DNA of 64,000 bases. It comes from Mytilus edulis (taxonomy: Eukaryota > Mollusca > Bivalvia > Mytilida > Mytilidae). The notes under the pieces were generated by a model. It did no database searches, was not told the DNA's origin, and saw only the letters and a list, made by a program, of their open reading frames with translations. Numbering within the stretch: the first letter of the stretch is position 1; the number at the start of each line of letters is the position of its first letter. Shown one piece after another: positions 1-11,565 of this stretch. A program made the translations under genes and the position numbers. The stretch covers positions 66,767,674 to 66,831,673 of the forward strand of contig NC_092350.1 of assembly GCF_963676685.1 (NCBI RefSeq). The letters are read 5' to 3'.

Positions 1-556
1 TTAACGTACACAAAACATGCAAACTAGGTCGTTGAATTGGCAAATCTGTTCCTTCGAACTGCTAGAGAAACCAAGATCCATGTACTTTCGCCGAAGAGTT
101 GATACAAACTAAACTGCACCGATATATTTGACAAGCTTTGATTGATACCAGAGCTATGTTTGAAGGCGATAAATTAAAAATAAAACATAATTCGTAACAC
201 AATATCCTTTTTTATTGCTGATTAAAGTTTCAAATAAAATACTTATCTGATAATACATCATTTCAAAAAAACTTATGTCCATATTATTTAGTATTGATTA
301 AAAATTCTTTTCGCAAAAACACAAATAAGTTTGCATTTATTTTGTTTACATTTGCAATTCATTCATGAATTACTCACATTTTTTATTTTCTCTATTACCA
401 CGGATGTTTGACATCTTACAATTTAATCGTCATACAAAATCAATTTGTATTCATTTCATATCATTGAACTCATGCATTGGATCGATTGACTTCAACATTT
501 TTAATATCTACCTGTCCACAATCTATATTTAACTTTAATCTTTCTTCTCAAACAAA
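1..556. other. 5' flank of B-box gene copy A
   Basis: AT-rich sequence with no open frame I can support. The last about 60 bases resemble the flank of copy B (both contain CAATCTATATTTAAC shortly before the start codon), so transcription probably begins in this short stretch. No clear TATA or initiator could be fixed. Confidence 0.4.
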
Positions 557-1356
557 ATGTCGGAAGCACAGTTGTCATATGAGAAATGTTCTATGTGTTA
601 TGATCAAATAGGAACTTTATTTTGTCACGATTGTGAAAAAATATTGTGTATGCAATGTCGTACATTTCATGATAGAATTCCATTGACCAAAGGACATGTG
701 GTAATAGATTCACATAGTGAAGGTCGTGGTATTTTCAAACCGAAACCTGTTTGCACGACACATAAAACGGAATTCTTTTCAGTTTGCTTGGATTGTGATT
801 GTTTGATCTGCAACGAATGCATCCTTTCTATTCATAATGGACACAAATTAGGTAAAATTAAGGATGCTTCGGAGACTTCACGTGAAATTACAAGAAATAT
901 CATAGAAGATTTAAAATCGAAAGTAAATGTGACTTCCGACATGTTGAAAGAAATCAGAACAGCTCAAATACCAAAGTTGCAATTGGATTGTGAAAACTTT
1001 ATTGGAATGATTTCTACGACATCAAACGAATTTCAGCAAATTATAAATCATACAACAAAAATAAGCAAAACAAAAACGAGTGATTTTTGTCAGTCAGAAA
1101 ATGAACCAATTCTTGAATTTTCGGCTCATCTTGAATGTCTTCAAGACAGTTACACTAAAACATGCACACAATTTGAAAATATTCTTCAAGAAAAACATGA
1201 TGTAACATTTCTGTCTACAAAGAAATCTCTTCAGAAAGATTTAGATAATTTAGAAGAAATACCAGAGATGATAAAACCAAAAACATTAGATGCATTTCAA
1301 CTGGAAGATTTTGTCAATTCAGTGATAGAAGAAATACAACAGAAATTCACCATTGG
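557..1356 (+). CDS. B-box zinc finger / coiled-coil protein, copy A, exon 1 (TRIM-like, no RING)
   Basis: First coding exon of a TRIM-like protein lacking a RING finger. The N-terminal zinc-binding box has Cys11, Cys14, Cys23, Cys26, Cys31, Cys34, His38 and His47. A second, B-box2-like, module has Cys66, His69, Cys77, Cys80, Cys85, Cys88, His93 and His96. From about residue 97 to 255 the sequence is a long helical, probably coiled-coil, segment. The frame stops one codon later, but the stop overlaps a splice donor (GG|GTAAGA at 1357), so I end the exon at 1356 in phase 2. Copy B (18,799) has the same length without gaps and is roughly 70% identical by eye, with all zinc ligands kept. Family members act as ubiquitin-pathway or innate-immunity scaffolds; without a RING this one would not be expected to be an E3 ligase by itself. 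The specific function is unknown. Confidence 0.88.
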
Positions 1357-1488
1357 GTAAGATTTGTTCAACTTTAAAAAAACTGATGGAACCCCAAACT
1401 ACTTCAAATTGAAAAATAACCATACAAAGTATAAACATAAAATAATGTTAAATATTATTTGCCATTTTTTATCAAACATCTATTTTAG

Positions 1489-1517
1489 TGGTCGAGGACC
1501 AGTTACCGTCACCTTTG
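1489..1517 (+). CDS. B-box gene copy A, 29-nt micro-exon 2
   Basis: Preceded by a pyrimidine-rich acceptor (TATTTTAG) and followed by GTCAGT. It joins exon 1 in phase 2, completes a glycine and adds GRGPVTVTFG, ending in phase 1. Copy B has the same 29-nt exon at 19,734 with three third-position changes and no amino-acid change, which is direct evidence that it is translated. Confidence 0.75.
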
Positions 1518-1653
1518 GTCAGTATAGTTGAATTTATCTTCTATGAGGTGTAGAAAATTAGAAGATATTCCATTGACAAGGAAAGTCAATGCTAAAATTG
1601 ACAAAATTTTCGAGAAATTGCTCCTATTAAAAAGCATATTCACAATTTCCTAG

Positions 1654-1737
1654 GCAGCAACAGAAATCATCCTCAAAATAATGAAATAAACATGACAGGA
1701 GCAGCAGAAGCAACCCTCCCCCAAATTGTTTATTTTA
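1654..1737 (+). CDS. Possible exon 3 of B-box gene copy A (3' end uncertain)
   Basis: After an acceptor (TTTCCTAG) a phase-1 frame stays open to 1907. The matching stretch in copy B (from 31,301) has an acceptor at the same place and a similar peptide start (GSN..P..N.E.NM). An exon of length 1 modulo 3 is needed here, because micro-exon 2 ends in phase 1 while the next coiled-coil exon starts in phase 2. I found no donor shared by the two copies, so the end given is a guess. In copy B the frame meets TGA at 31,387. Confidence 0.35.
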
Positions 1738-1904
1738 TTTTCGAAATTAACCTATATTACCCTGTATCAGTAATGGCTGGAGCAATATATGATATTCATG
1801 CGACACCAACAGTCCCAAACTTCCAACAAAAACAAACAAAATGTCGTAGACCAGATCTGAAAAGCAACCAACATGTATTTCGAAACAAACACACTTTTAA
1901 TCAA

Positions 1905-2035
1905 TAGTTATCAAAGGTACCAGGATTATAATTTAATACGCCATACGCGCGTTTCGTCTACATAAGACTCATCAGTGACGCTCATATCAAAATATTTATA
2001 AAGTCAAACAAGTACAAAGTTGAATAGCATTGAAA
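1905..2035 (-). repeat. Dispersed mussel repeat (unit related to the about 350-bp family)
   Basis: Minus-strand copy of a repeat also at 17,594-17,720, 17,948-18,080, 57,425-57,545 and 59,345-59,410. Its hallmark is GACGAAACGCGCGTCTGGCGT, here on the minus strand. It interrupts the intron of copy A just after the possible exon 3. Confidence 0.7.
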
Positions 2036-2683
2036 AGAAAGCAAATAACCTCCTTTGCTAGCATTAAAAAACATACTTCACCCGGACATCACAAAGCGTT
2101 ATACATTGTTACAAGGAAAACGAAAGGCTGATATTATCTGTAATTGACTTTTTCATAGAGTACGCGCACATAAGATCTAATTGATTGCGATATTAATGTG
2201 CTTCTGAGACGGAGTAGCTACCCTTTAATTTGGGTTTACCCATTGTTATCTACACCTCTGCCTGAATAGGATAATTCCTGTACTTTTCTTTTTAACGACT
2301 AATTGAAATTTCAATTGCTCAAATATTGGGCGTTATTTTATCCTAAATAAAAAAAAAAAAAAAAAAGAAAACGAAATAAACATATTGCATACGAAATTGT
2401 AAAACGATATCAGTCTGTGTACTGGGTTTAAACACCTACAAATAAATGATATCCATTTTCCGTTTTTTTGGTGCTCTTTAAGCTAACCTTGTATTTTATA
2501 TAATGAACATCTACTGAAAAGCCAATCATAACTGAATCAAGTTAACTGTTTTATTGAGGTGTATATTATATTCACCGACATCATATAAGTATGATTTGAA
2601 GTTCATATAAAGTTCGTTATTTAATAAATTGCACGGTACTCCAGATTTACGATTAGCATTACATCTAAAGAATTTACTTTTAG
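2036..2683. other. Intron of B-box gene copy A
   Basis: Non-coding. The part around 2,085-2,210 matches copy B near 31,720-31,840, so it belongs to the ancient duplication. It contains a poly-A tract around 2,349-2,366. No open frame is supported. Confidence 0.6.
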
Positions 2684-2821
2684 TATTCTAATTGAAAAAA
2701 AGAATCAAGTTGATGAGCTAACAACGGAATTGATGAAACAGAAATCTAAATCAAAAGATCTAGAAATGGAGAAGAACAAATTACAGAAGAGGTTGGACGA
2801 AAGGGAACTGGACATAGAACA
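2684..2821 (+). CDS. B-box gene copy A, coiled-coil exon (138 nt)
   Basis: The acceptor ACTTTTAG and donor CA|GTAATA bound a 138-nt exon that begins and ends in phase 2. It encodes about 46 residues of charged heptad-like helix rich in Glu and Lys (contains QVDELTTELMKQ and LEMEKNKLQKRLDE). The copy B exon at 32,103-32,240 has identical length, phase and pattern, so I treat it as a real exon continuing the coiled coil. Confidence 0.72.
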
Positions 2822-3584
2822 GTAATATATATTAATATGTTATCTAAGAAAAACAAAACAATTATATGACGTCCTATTAATACTTTAGATATCTTCATTT
2901 TATTTCTTGTTCTACAATGCACCTACTATATATTGATTATAAATAGATCTATTTCAATTCAAAAGTTATAGACAATTAATTTTCAATAAAAGGAACACAG
3001 TAAAACACAGTTTTGACTTGTGTTATATACCTCTATTTGCTATTTCTGGTTACCGGAAATGTAGGACATAATTTAGCCTGTTTATTGTATTTTACGGGAC
3101 TGTATACCTTTGTTTGTGCTTGTCGGCGGCGAGCAATTAGTGTCGTCTGTCATCCATGTGTTTGATAAAATGGCTGTAGAATAAAATTTAGATATCGATA
3201 TTCAAAAGCGTGACTTCAATCTTATTAGTCATGGCAGATCTTTTTGTTAAAGAAAAAAAACCCCGACAAAACAATAAAACGATCGCAATCGTAAAAGACA
3301 ATAGTCTGATTTGGGGTTTTCTATCACCGACTAATAAATCAGATCAATTTCCTTTTTTTATGCTCTTTTTTGCCAAACTTTTTAATACATTCTTTAAATA
3401 TCAACCCGATCGAAAGCCAATCGTGACAGAATTGTTTTATTGAGTTGTATGATTTCTTCAGCTACATCATCTTCTGAAGAACTTAACTTTCCAGTTTCAA
3501 ATGTAAATGGATACCTAACGCAACCTAAGACTTTTAAGAAAGATGGATGTTTAAGGTCAATATTTATGATTTTCTAAATTTCAG
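2822..3584. other. Intron of B-box gene copy A
   Basis: Non-coding. Nothing recognisable except AT-rich sequence. An open frame at 3,210-3,443 has no family features and no counterpart in copy B. Confidence 0.5.
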
Positions 3585-3709
3585 ACTCCTAACTGAAAAC
3601 AGAAAAGCTATGCAAACACTTAAGCAAGAATTGAAGGATGAAAAAGCTAAACCATGTGGACTAGATGAAAGAAAATTAGAAAATCGAGAAGATAGAGAAG
3701 AAATACAAG
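3585..3709 (+). CDS. B-box gene copy A, second coiled-coil exon (125 nt)
   Basis: The acceptor TTTCAG and donor CAAG|GTAGAA bound a 125-nt exon. It accepts phase 2 from the previous exon and leaves phase 1. The peptide is strongly charged (starts LLTENRKAMQTLKQEL, ends ENREDREEIQ) and looks like continuing coiled coil. The paralogous exon at 33,577-33,701 has the same length and the same splice sites. Confidence 0.72.
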
Positions 3710-5024
3710 GTAGAAAGAAGTATTTGGACTTTACAAAGTACGTAAAAAAAGTTCATGTTTGTACGATTCTGCTTGAATATCTACAGTCACCTGACCTAAT
3801 TTTTTATGTAAAGTATAGCAGTTTAAAAAAAATATTTCTGATTTTTTATCATTGTTATGAAATCCTAAAAAAAAGACAAATGTCAATACCTAAATAACCG
3901 CAAGACATATATAAATACAAAACCCGAACTTATTGAAACATAGAAAAGAAGCCAATACTCATCTATTTTTTATCATTTTTATTTAAGCTTAATGTTGATC
4001 CTTAACTAATAAAAAATTAAACTAAAGGATGTGATCGATTTCAATTTGGTTTCCTATGTAATTGATTGTGATGATGTAAATAGTTTTTAAACACATATTC
4101 GAAAGATATTTATTACAAAATACTCAACCATAATGAGTGATATGCAATCTTTATAGGAACAAACTGCTATTTAACATTGGTGACATTCTATCCTGTACTT
4201 GTAAGATTAATTAAGTCTTCTTAAATCGAGTTTTTTTTTATCGGGATGAATCAAACAATAACTTTGACAACATGTTGAAAATCATTCAAAGTATTAAATT
4301 CTGCATAAAGGATACTAAATAAAAAATAAAATATCTAATATCGTTGACAATGAGGCAAGCATCCACCCTGATAACAAAACGGTGTAGATCAAATCATATA
4401 ACGGTAACCGTATGACCTTCAACAATAAGCATATCTCGTTTCTTATAGTAAGCTGTTAAAGTTCCATTGTAGCAAAATATAAGACAGTACAATTAAGGAG
4501 AACAACAGTCTTATATTATAAAAAAAACAGTCATAAAAAAAGATATATGACGGGCAGAAATTGCCCACAACCTCTGAATTACAGGCTACTGACTAACAAC
4601 AGACAAAAACGAAATACGACATGGTTAAAAACTTGGAAACAACGTTTAATAGTTTCATGCGTCCGAGGCGCTTTTCTGGATTTACCTTCACCAGGAACGG
4701 TCAAAACCAAACATCTGAAATCCGAGGATGTATAAGTACCGAAACCGTTGAGGAGCTATATGACAAGAATAACTAAAATATAACCAAATTATCTAGAGTT
4801 AACTATGCCTGAGGGGGTTAAATCCTTAAACATGCTATCAAGCACTCACTCCTTCTTATTTTTTAAGATTTTGTATATCAAACCCGGCTTACTTTTTCTC
4901 AACTATTGAGATTAACAATAAACATATATCCAGATGACCGGTGTTGGCTCGTTATTCTCTATAATTGAAAGTTTTTGTAATTAGAGGTAGTTTTACTTCA
5001 TCTTGTGGGTTCAGTTAGGAGATA
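3710..5024. other. Intron of copy A, alignable to copy B
   Basis: Non-coding but clearly related to 33,702-34,790 of copy B, for example the stretch near 4,400-4,490 against 34,415-34,500. The open frame at 4,547-4,735 reads through a dispersed repeat and is not a gene. Confidence 0.55.
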
Positions 5025-5165
5025 ACACTAAACACACAAAAACAAATGTAAAATCACAAAAATACTGAACTCCGTGGGAAATTCCTTAATAAAGTGGCAA
5101 AATCAAATAATAAAACACATCAAACGAATGGCAAACTACTGTCATATTTTGTAAATGAAAGTCAC
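5025..5165 (-). repeat. 3' end of the RT element, reversed fragment
   Basis: Reverse complement of the tail seen at 8,570-8,690, 36,210-36,350 and 43,650-43,790 (contains AAAATACTGAACTCC). It is absent from the aligned position in copy B (near 34,785), so it was inserted after the duplication. Confidence 0.6.
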
Positions 5166-6060
5166 TTTTTTTACCATGGTTTAAGTCAAGCCAGGATTGT
5201 ATATAACATGTCAATTGTTCTAAATGCAAACTATCTGTTGTTTCAATGCAAAAATTAATTGTACACCTCATAGAAACAAAATAAGCTTCAAAATAAAAGT
5301 TCAAATTACGATAACCGTGAAAGCAGTGCATTTCGTTGGTAATATATCTGTTATTGGTTTAAAACAAAAGTTATGATAAAGGTAACTAAATAAGCATGGT
5401 TTATGTTAGGTAATTGCCAGATTGTTATCAGCTGTCTATTTACCGTTCAATTTGTCTGAAGTTATATAAACATTAGACGGTTTCTTTGTAAAGAAAATGT
5501 TCTTGCTCCCACAGAAAAAGCTTAAAAAAATTTGTTCTTATATGTAAATCGTACAATACGGGCAAAATGCTAGGTTGCATTCATAAGTATCTAAATAATC
5601 CTGTTATTTTAATCATTTCTAAGTTCATTACAGTAAGGTTTGGACTGTAAAATATATTTCATGTGATTAGGATCTTACTGAAGTTTATGAAGATAAATAA
5701 ATCATGTAAATGTTTTCATGATTTTTTTTGTATTATAAAACTTGAGGATGGTTTCTTGTATTTAAGATATATCTGAGTCAACTTTATTCAATGAAACATA
5801 ATGTATAACCGTCATATGTATGATTAGTATTATCAAATTCAAACGTATTACATCTTCTATCAAAACTATCGAAATTAGTTATATCCGAACTTTTGATTTT
5901 TCATCCCTGTATACCACCATTCCTCATGTCAAATTGAAAATAACTTAAAATAGATTTTCAATATAGAAATGGTAGCACATGCCAATAATTTATTGCTTTG
6001 TGATACGGAATATTTTGCTGCAATTGACAAAAAGATAAATCTTGCTGCACAGAAGAATAA
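5166..6060. other. Intron of copy A, no feature seen
   Basis: The first 250 bases align with copy B (34,800-35,080). The remainder is AT-rich with short meaningless frames. Confidence 0.5.
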
Positions 6061-7130
6061 GTGATGAGTACATGTATAATGAAGTTTATTATTGACAACA
6101 TACTTGTTGAATTTAGAGGTAAATGTTCTCATCAAATCGTCGGCATTCCTATGAGACCGAACTGTACGCCTCTCTTTGTCGACTTCTCCTTTTATTCATA
6201 TGATCCGGAGTTTCTTCAGACACTTATCAATAACAAGAAGATAAAAAAAACCGGATCATTTAATTTCTCATTCAGATATATTAATGATGTTCCTTCCATT
6301 TACAACCGAACATTTTCTGATTGTGTTCCATTAATATATTTTCTAGGAACAATTATCAAATTAAAGAAACAACAGACACGGCTTTCGCTGCTTCATCTAT
6401 AAACTTATACCTGGAATTTGACATCGCTGGTCATCTCAGCACCAGAATATGTGATAAACGGGACGATTTCAATTTTGAAGTTATAATTTCCACAACTGTA
6501 GCTGCAATATACCACCTTCACCTGCATATGTGATATAAATTTTCCATTCATTCACTCATTTGGTATTCAAAAGCATGCAGCTGCTACTTCGACTTTACAA
6601 ATCGTCAACAGCACCTGGGCAGAAAGTTGATGAACCGGGATTATATCTTTCAAAGCACGTATTGTCCATTTTCTTAAAATGTTCAACGGAAGATACCCAG
6701 ACCTAGATAATAGATATTTCGTTTCAACTTCACATAATACAAGATGTATTTTGTATCATCTTTATGACATTTTATATTGTTCTTTGATTTTATTTAAATT
6801 TGTATAATTTAATCTTTACTCTTTAGTCCATTTTTGGTATATTCTTTTGGCGCGGCTAGATATTTTTACATCCCGCCATTCTGTTATTATGCTGTGGTAA
6901 TTTCTGTATTCTTGTCTTTTATTTTTGCTTATGAACTTTGGCAATATAGTGTCTATTTGTCATTTTTTGTTTTTCTTTGTTTGAATAGTTATTTTTGTAC
7001 ATTTGGATTTGGATTGTAACATATGATTGACTGCTGTATCCCATTTTTAAAAACAATATTTACCTATTACGTCTTTTTATTGTCAATATAATTGAAAGCT
7101 ATGTGCGATATAAGTGAGAAAGATAGATGT
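6061..7130 (+). mobile_element. Decayed reverse-transcriptase element, copy 1
   Basis: Encodes recognisable RT pieces. A motif like GxPMGTNCAPL appears as GIPMRPNCTPLF near 6,143-6,180, and the catalytic box FRY(I)DDV appears as FRYINDV at 6,271-6,291, where the first catalytic Asp is Asn. A frameshift near 6,345 moves the reading into the next frame (IKETTDTAFAASS). Downstream comes the family's long 3' tail, with GACTGCTGTATCCC near 7,030. The element type is most like Penelope-like or another RT-only retroelement; I cannot settle the clade. It is inactive. Confidence 0.6.
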
Positions 7131-8690
7131 TTATCGTCGGAATTCCTATTTGACCAACAACATAAGAAACAAACAAAAATATGAGGACCTCTTCTAATAC
7201 TCATATGAGTTGGAGTTTCTGACACTGCTGACACTTATTTTAAAAAGATGATAAAAAACAGGATAATTTAATTTCACGTTCAGATATATTGATGATGTTA
7301 TTTCCATTAACAACCGACATTTGTATGCCCCACCTACGATAGTAGAGGGGCATTATGTTTTCTGGTCTTTGCGTCCGTCCGTCCGTCCGTCCGTCCGTCC
7401 GTCCGTCCGTTCGTCCGTCCGTCCGTCCGTCCGTTCGTCCGTCCGTCTGTCCGTCCGTTCGTCCGTCCGTCTGTCCGTTCGTTCGTCCGTCCGTCTGTCC
7501 CGCTTCAGGTTAAAGTTTTTGGTCGAGGTAGTTTTTGATGAAGTTGAAGTCCAATCGACTTCAAACTTGGTACACATGTTCCCTATGATATGATCTTTCT
7601 AATTTTAATGCCAAATTAGAGATTTTACCCCAATTTCACGGTCCACTGAACATAGAAAATGATAGAGCGAGTGGGGCATTCGTGTACTGAGGACACATGC
7701 TTGTTCTGATTGGGTTCCATTAAACATTTAATATATCTTCGAGAAACAATTATCAAAATAAAGAAACAACAGACACGTCTTTCTCCCGCTTCATCTTTAG
7801 ACTGATACCTCGACATTAACATCAGTGGTCATCTCAGTGCTAGAATCTGTCAGAAACGAGGCAATTTTAATGTTGAAATATAAATTTCCTCCACCATAGC
7901 AGCAGTATATCAGTTTCACCTGCATATTGAATATACATTTCCCATTCATTCAATCATTCGGTATTTAAGAGCATGCAGCTGGTACTCCGATTTTAAAAAT
8001 CGTCAATAGCCCCTTGGCAGAAAGTTGATGAACTGGGGTTATGTCAAAGAACATAGCGTCCTTTTAAAAACAAGTTCATCGGAAGATACCAAGACCTAGT
8101 TGATTTTAAATATTCCGTATCAACTTCACATAATACATGACAGCCTTAAAGTATTGTTCTTTATGACTTTTTTTAGTATTCTTTCTTTTAATTTTTATTT
8201 ATATATTTAAACCTTTATTTTTTAGTCCATTTTTGGTATATTCTGTTGCCGTGGCTATGTATTTATACATTTTGCCAAAGGTGTTATCATGCTATGATAA
8301 TTTTTGTTTTCTTGTCTTTCATTTTTGTCTATTTGCTTTTACAATAGAGTGTCCATTTGTTTTTCTTTAATTAGAAAGTTTTTTTTTGTATAAAGTGGTT
8401 AGGATTGTAACACATGGTTGACTGCTGTACCCCTATTTTAGAAATTTTTACTCACACATTGATGCCAATATATTGGAAAGCTATATGACAGCAATACAAG
8501 TGAGACGTTAAGCCAGCTATAAATCAGCTTTAATCCACCGTATTATACATAAGGATATTCCTGTACTAAAGCTGGAAAGTGACAGTTGTTTTCTTTTCGT
8601 TTATTGTATGTTAGTTTTTATATTGCCATTTGTTAAGGGAATTTCCGTTTTGAAAATCCAGAGAAATAGATTATTTTGTTATTTTACTTT
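7131..8690 (+). mobile_element. Decayed RT element, copy 2, split by a TCCG-cored element
   Basis: A second copy of the same RT family. Sequence around the FRYIDDV box ends at about 7,318 and resumes at about 7,708 (TGATTGGGTTCCATTAA), matching copy 1 across 6,290-6,335. The 3' tail runs to about 8,690, only about 70 bases before the terminal exon of B-box copy A. The same tail lies in the same place in copy B (35,440-36,350), so this insertion predates the gene duplication. Confidence 0.6.
7319..7707 (+). mobile_element. Non-autonomous element with (TCCG)n core, copy 1
   Basis: Begins GTATGCCCCACCTACGATAG, carries about 130 bases of TCCG/TTCG/TCTG tetranucleotide, and ends near GAGGACACATGCTTGTT. 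Near-identical copy at 32,821-33,190; a decayed reverse copy at about 22,595-22,875. It sits in a T-run of the RT element without an obvious target-site duplication, as Helentron-type rolling-circle elements do. That family assignment is inference. Open frames through the tetranucleotide on both strands are not genes. Confidence 0.65.
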
Positions 8691-8759
8691 TTTATCACGT
8701 GAAAACATGTCGTTGGTATGATTTGTCGATAAACGAATTTTTATTAATGTTCCTCACAG

Positions 8760-8809
8760 GTGGCAGAATGCAAGTAGACACATACCTTTCAGAATTGATG
8801 AAAGTTTGA
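8760..8809 (+). CDS. B-box gene copy A, terminal coding exon
   Basis: After the acceptor TTCCTCACAG the phase-1 frame reads GGRMQVDTYLSELMKV and stops at TGA 8807-8809. Copy B reads GGNMQVDKYHSVLVKV and stops at the same TGA. Two of the codon differences are silent (Gln, Val). The exon joins the 125-nt coiled-coil exon in phase, although an undetected exon in the long intron is possible. Confidence 0.55.
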
Positions 8810-9045
8810 CCAAGTTACCTAATCCAATTGAAGAAAATTCAATAATCAATTCAAAAGGAAAACAGAGAGAACATATTGTGAAGAAAGACAATGGCAAGGA
8901 TATCTCACAAAATGTCCGATGAAAAAGTTGAGGAAAAAAATCCCAACAATTAGATGATGACAAACAAGACGTAGAATACAGATACTACAGAGGACGATTT
9001 ATTGCTTATAAGCCCAATGATAAAAAATGGTTTTATGTTCATTAA
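8810..9045 (+). pseudogene. Decayed second-frame C-terminal extension, copy A
   Basis: Directly downstream, another frame aligns with the intact 36,469-36,720 frame of copy B (LTKLPNPIEENSIINSKGKQ at its start; ends DKKWFYVH and TAA at 9043). Copy A has lost about 17 bases near 8,915 and 1 base near 8,950, so the middle is out of frame. Either this was once the protein's C terminus or it is conserved 3' UTR sequence. Confidence 0.45.
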
Positions 9046-10259
9046 GTCATAGCATTTATGCAGCACATTTATCTACGAAATTTACAGAGTACATATGTTT
9101 ACTCTCTGATTAATATTTATATCAGAATATCATCTGGGGTTTCTCATCGGAGAACGGTTATATTTTAATCTTCACCTTTGTGTTTTATGATTTATTAATA
9201 TATTAAATATAACATGCAAGTATTTTGAGGAAAACATCATACCAAATCGAAAAAAAAAATTGCTTCACCAGTTGATCACGTAAGTCTTTACGTTGTCCTG
9301 CGCTACGTGAGACAATGAATATGGTTGATTTCTCCCTCCATAAATCAATTAACACCAGTACAATTTCAAAAAAGTCTTCTTACTTGCCAAAACAAAATGG
9401 CCTGTTATTGAACCAATCGCCAAATATAATGTATAATCAAGCGCTGCAACATATTGCAATGTTGATAAAGATTTCTAAAGTTTAGCATGTTTTCCTTATT
9501 AAGATCAGGAAGGACAAAACTTATATTATGTTAGTTATAATGATATGCATTTTCTTTCATTTTAGTTGTAGAAGGTAATTGGATATATATAATGTTGCAA
9601 AAACAAAATGTATGGATAATTTTGTATCACAAATTTTCTCCATCAGCATGTTACTGGAAAAAATTAGAACAATTGTGGATTGTAATACTAACGACTTACT
9701 AATAGTTGATACAAATATCTCATATAAACACCTTGTTCAAATTGATTTAATGTTTAATGCTTTAGCCATAAGGAAGACCTCAGGTGCACATGAGATCTAT
9801 TTAAAAATATGATTGGTTTTTTTTCTCAGTCTTTAAAGTTTGATTAAGTAAGTAAATAGTTTGTCTATCAGTTTTGAATCAATTTTGGTCTAGGTTTTGT
9901 CTGATTATGTCGATATTTTGATTTATGATTGTATTATCTTCGGTATTGGTCGCCTTTTTAACTGTAAATGTTGTCTTTGAGATACAAAAAAGGAGAGTTT
10001 GTACTCATGCTAGTATTAATCTCCGACACACACAATGAACGTGTTCAACATCGATATCTTGCATTGGTTGCCTTTGCATATCATATAAAAATAAGAAGAT
10101 GCGTTATGATTATAGGGACTCCGTAAGCAAGGAAATGTTTTGTTGTTTTTCTAGCAATTTGCAGTTTACCATCCTTATCTGTATACTGAAAAAATCGAAA
10201 GGGGATCTGAGTCGCCATTTTGAAAAGTAACTCCAGAAGAACGGGCACAATAAAAGTTA
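9046..10259. other. 3' flank of copy A, still part of the duplication
   Basis: Aligns in pieces with 36,721-40,880 (for example 9,260-9,440 with 38,590-38,780, and 9,930-10,110 with 40,650-40,880). No conserved frame: the open stretch at 9,579-9,812 is broken in the counterpart. The duplication border is near 10,110. Confidence 0.5.
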
Positions 10260-11044
10260 ATATGTTTTTTTTTCTTTAAAAATTCTCTTTTTATCGGAAT
10301 TTCATACGTCTAAGAACATTAAATTGTTTTGATACATTCTCTATAAAGTCGTCTATTTGCTTGGTCAACTTGCAGTCACTACTAATAAGTAAACCTAAAT
10401 GTTTTTGAATTTTTGATACTAAACAGTATGATGTTAGTTTCATTTGGATTAGATTTCACTGTCAAATTATTTGCCCAGGTTTTAGTAATTCATTAATCGA
10501 TATTGATCATGGATTGAAGCTTAAAGGGACCCAGTAACGAGCCTTGCGGAGTACCAGCTTTAAGATTGCCTATATCGGAAGTTTCCTCTTTTAATAGTAC
10601 CCTCTGGGTTTTATTAGTTAAATAAGTTGAAAACCATTATAACAACTTTCCTTTTATATTTTATCTTTCTAATTTAAGAAGTAGGCCCTTATCCAGACTC
10701 AATCGAATGCCTTACTGACATCAGCAAACTTGTATAAAATTTATTGTCTTAAGCGTACACAATAGAATGGTACATCTTAATTAGTTGATGAAAAGTAGAA
10801 AAGCGGGGTATGAAAACAACTAGAATTTAAACAAAAGTTTTTTTAGAAACTAAATGATTTAACATATGTTCAATGTTTTTCCTGGTACCTTGGTCACACA
10901 AGAAAGAAATGAAACTGGTCTTTAATAAGACGGCATTGACTTATCTCCATTTTAAAATAATGGAATAACATCTGTTAATTTCCAATCTTTATAAAGTATT
11001 TTTTAGAGAGCGAGTTATTCAACAGAATACATAAGAGCAGTGCA

Positions 11045-11565
11045 ATTAGACAATATACGTATAGTGTCTTGAAATATGAAATTTATTTGTATGAGGCTTA
11101 GAAACGGGAAAATGCGAGGTTCTACCGAGCATTTTCCCGTTTCGTGCCGAACAGAAATAAATTTCATATTTCAAGACACTATACGTATATTGTTTTTATA
11201 CTGAAATCGATAAAATACTAAAAAAATAATAAAAATATGAAACAAATATTATTAAAAAAAAAGTGTTTGGAATTTCCCCCTTGGGGTACCATTTTGGGGT
11301 ATTTCCCTATGAGCGTAGTTTAGGCGGTAAGCATTGACAATTTACGGAATTAGAAAGGGAAAATGAATTTAATTAATAGCATTTAATAAACATGGTATAT
11401 AAATTACCAATTTGAAGACATAACAGGTTTAAATTCATAAAAGTTTGACCATTGTTACTACACGTTGTCATGGTTGTGACGTGACGTTGTAAGTAGGCGG
11501 GGCTTATAGGTGAGTTGAGGTCATTGACGTATAAAGCTAACGTTTATACGTATAGCTTTATCTGT
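11045..11565. mobile_element. Non-autonomous element inserted in the LINE
   Basis: An unrelated block that splits the LINE reading. It starts with the long palindrome at 11,050-11,193 and ends near TTTATACGTATAGC at about 11,560. Both ends carry TATACGTATAG-like sequence. No coding capacity. Confidence 0.45.
11050..11193. repeat. 144-bp palindrome
   Basis: Arms ACAATATACGTATAGTGTCT... and its reverse complement enclose an inner palindrome around GGGAAAATGC...GCATTTTCCC. It could form a long hairpin. Confidence 0.75.

Noticed and set aside
7353-7577. Arg/Asp/Thr-rich frame (minus) and Ser/Val/Arg-rich frame (plus) across the TCCG run
   Set aside because: Tetranucleotide repeats are open in several frames by composition; the repeat belongs to a mobile element.
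9579-9812. 77-codon frame in the 3' flank of copy A
   Set aside because: The aligned region of copy B (about 38,940-39,420) is full of stops and indels, so it is not under coding constraint.
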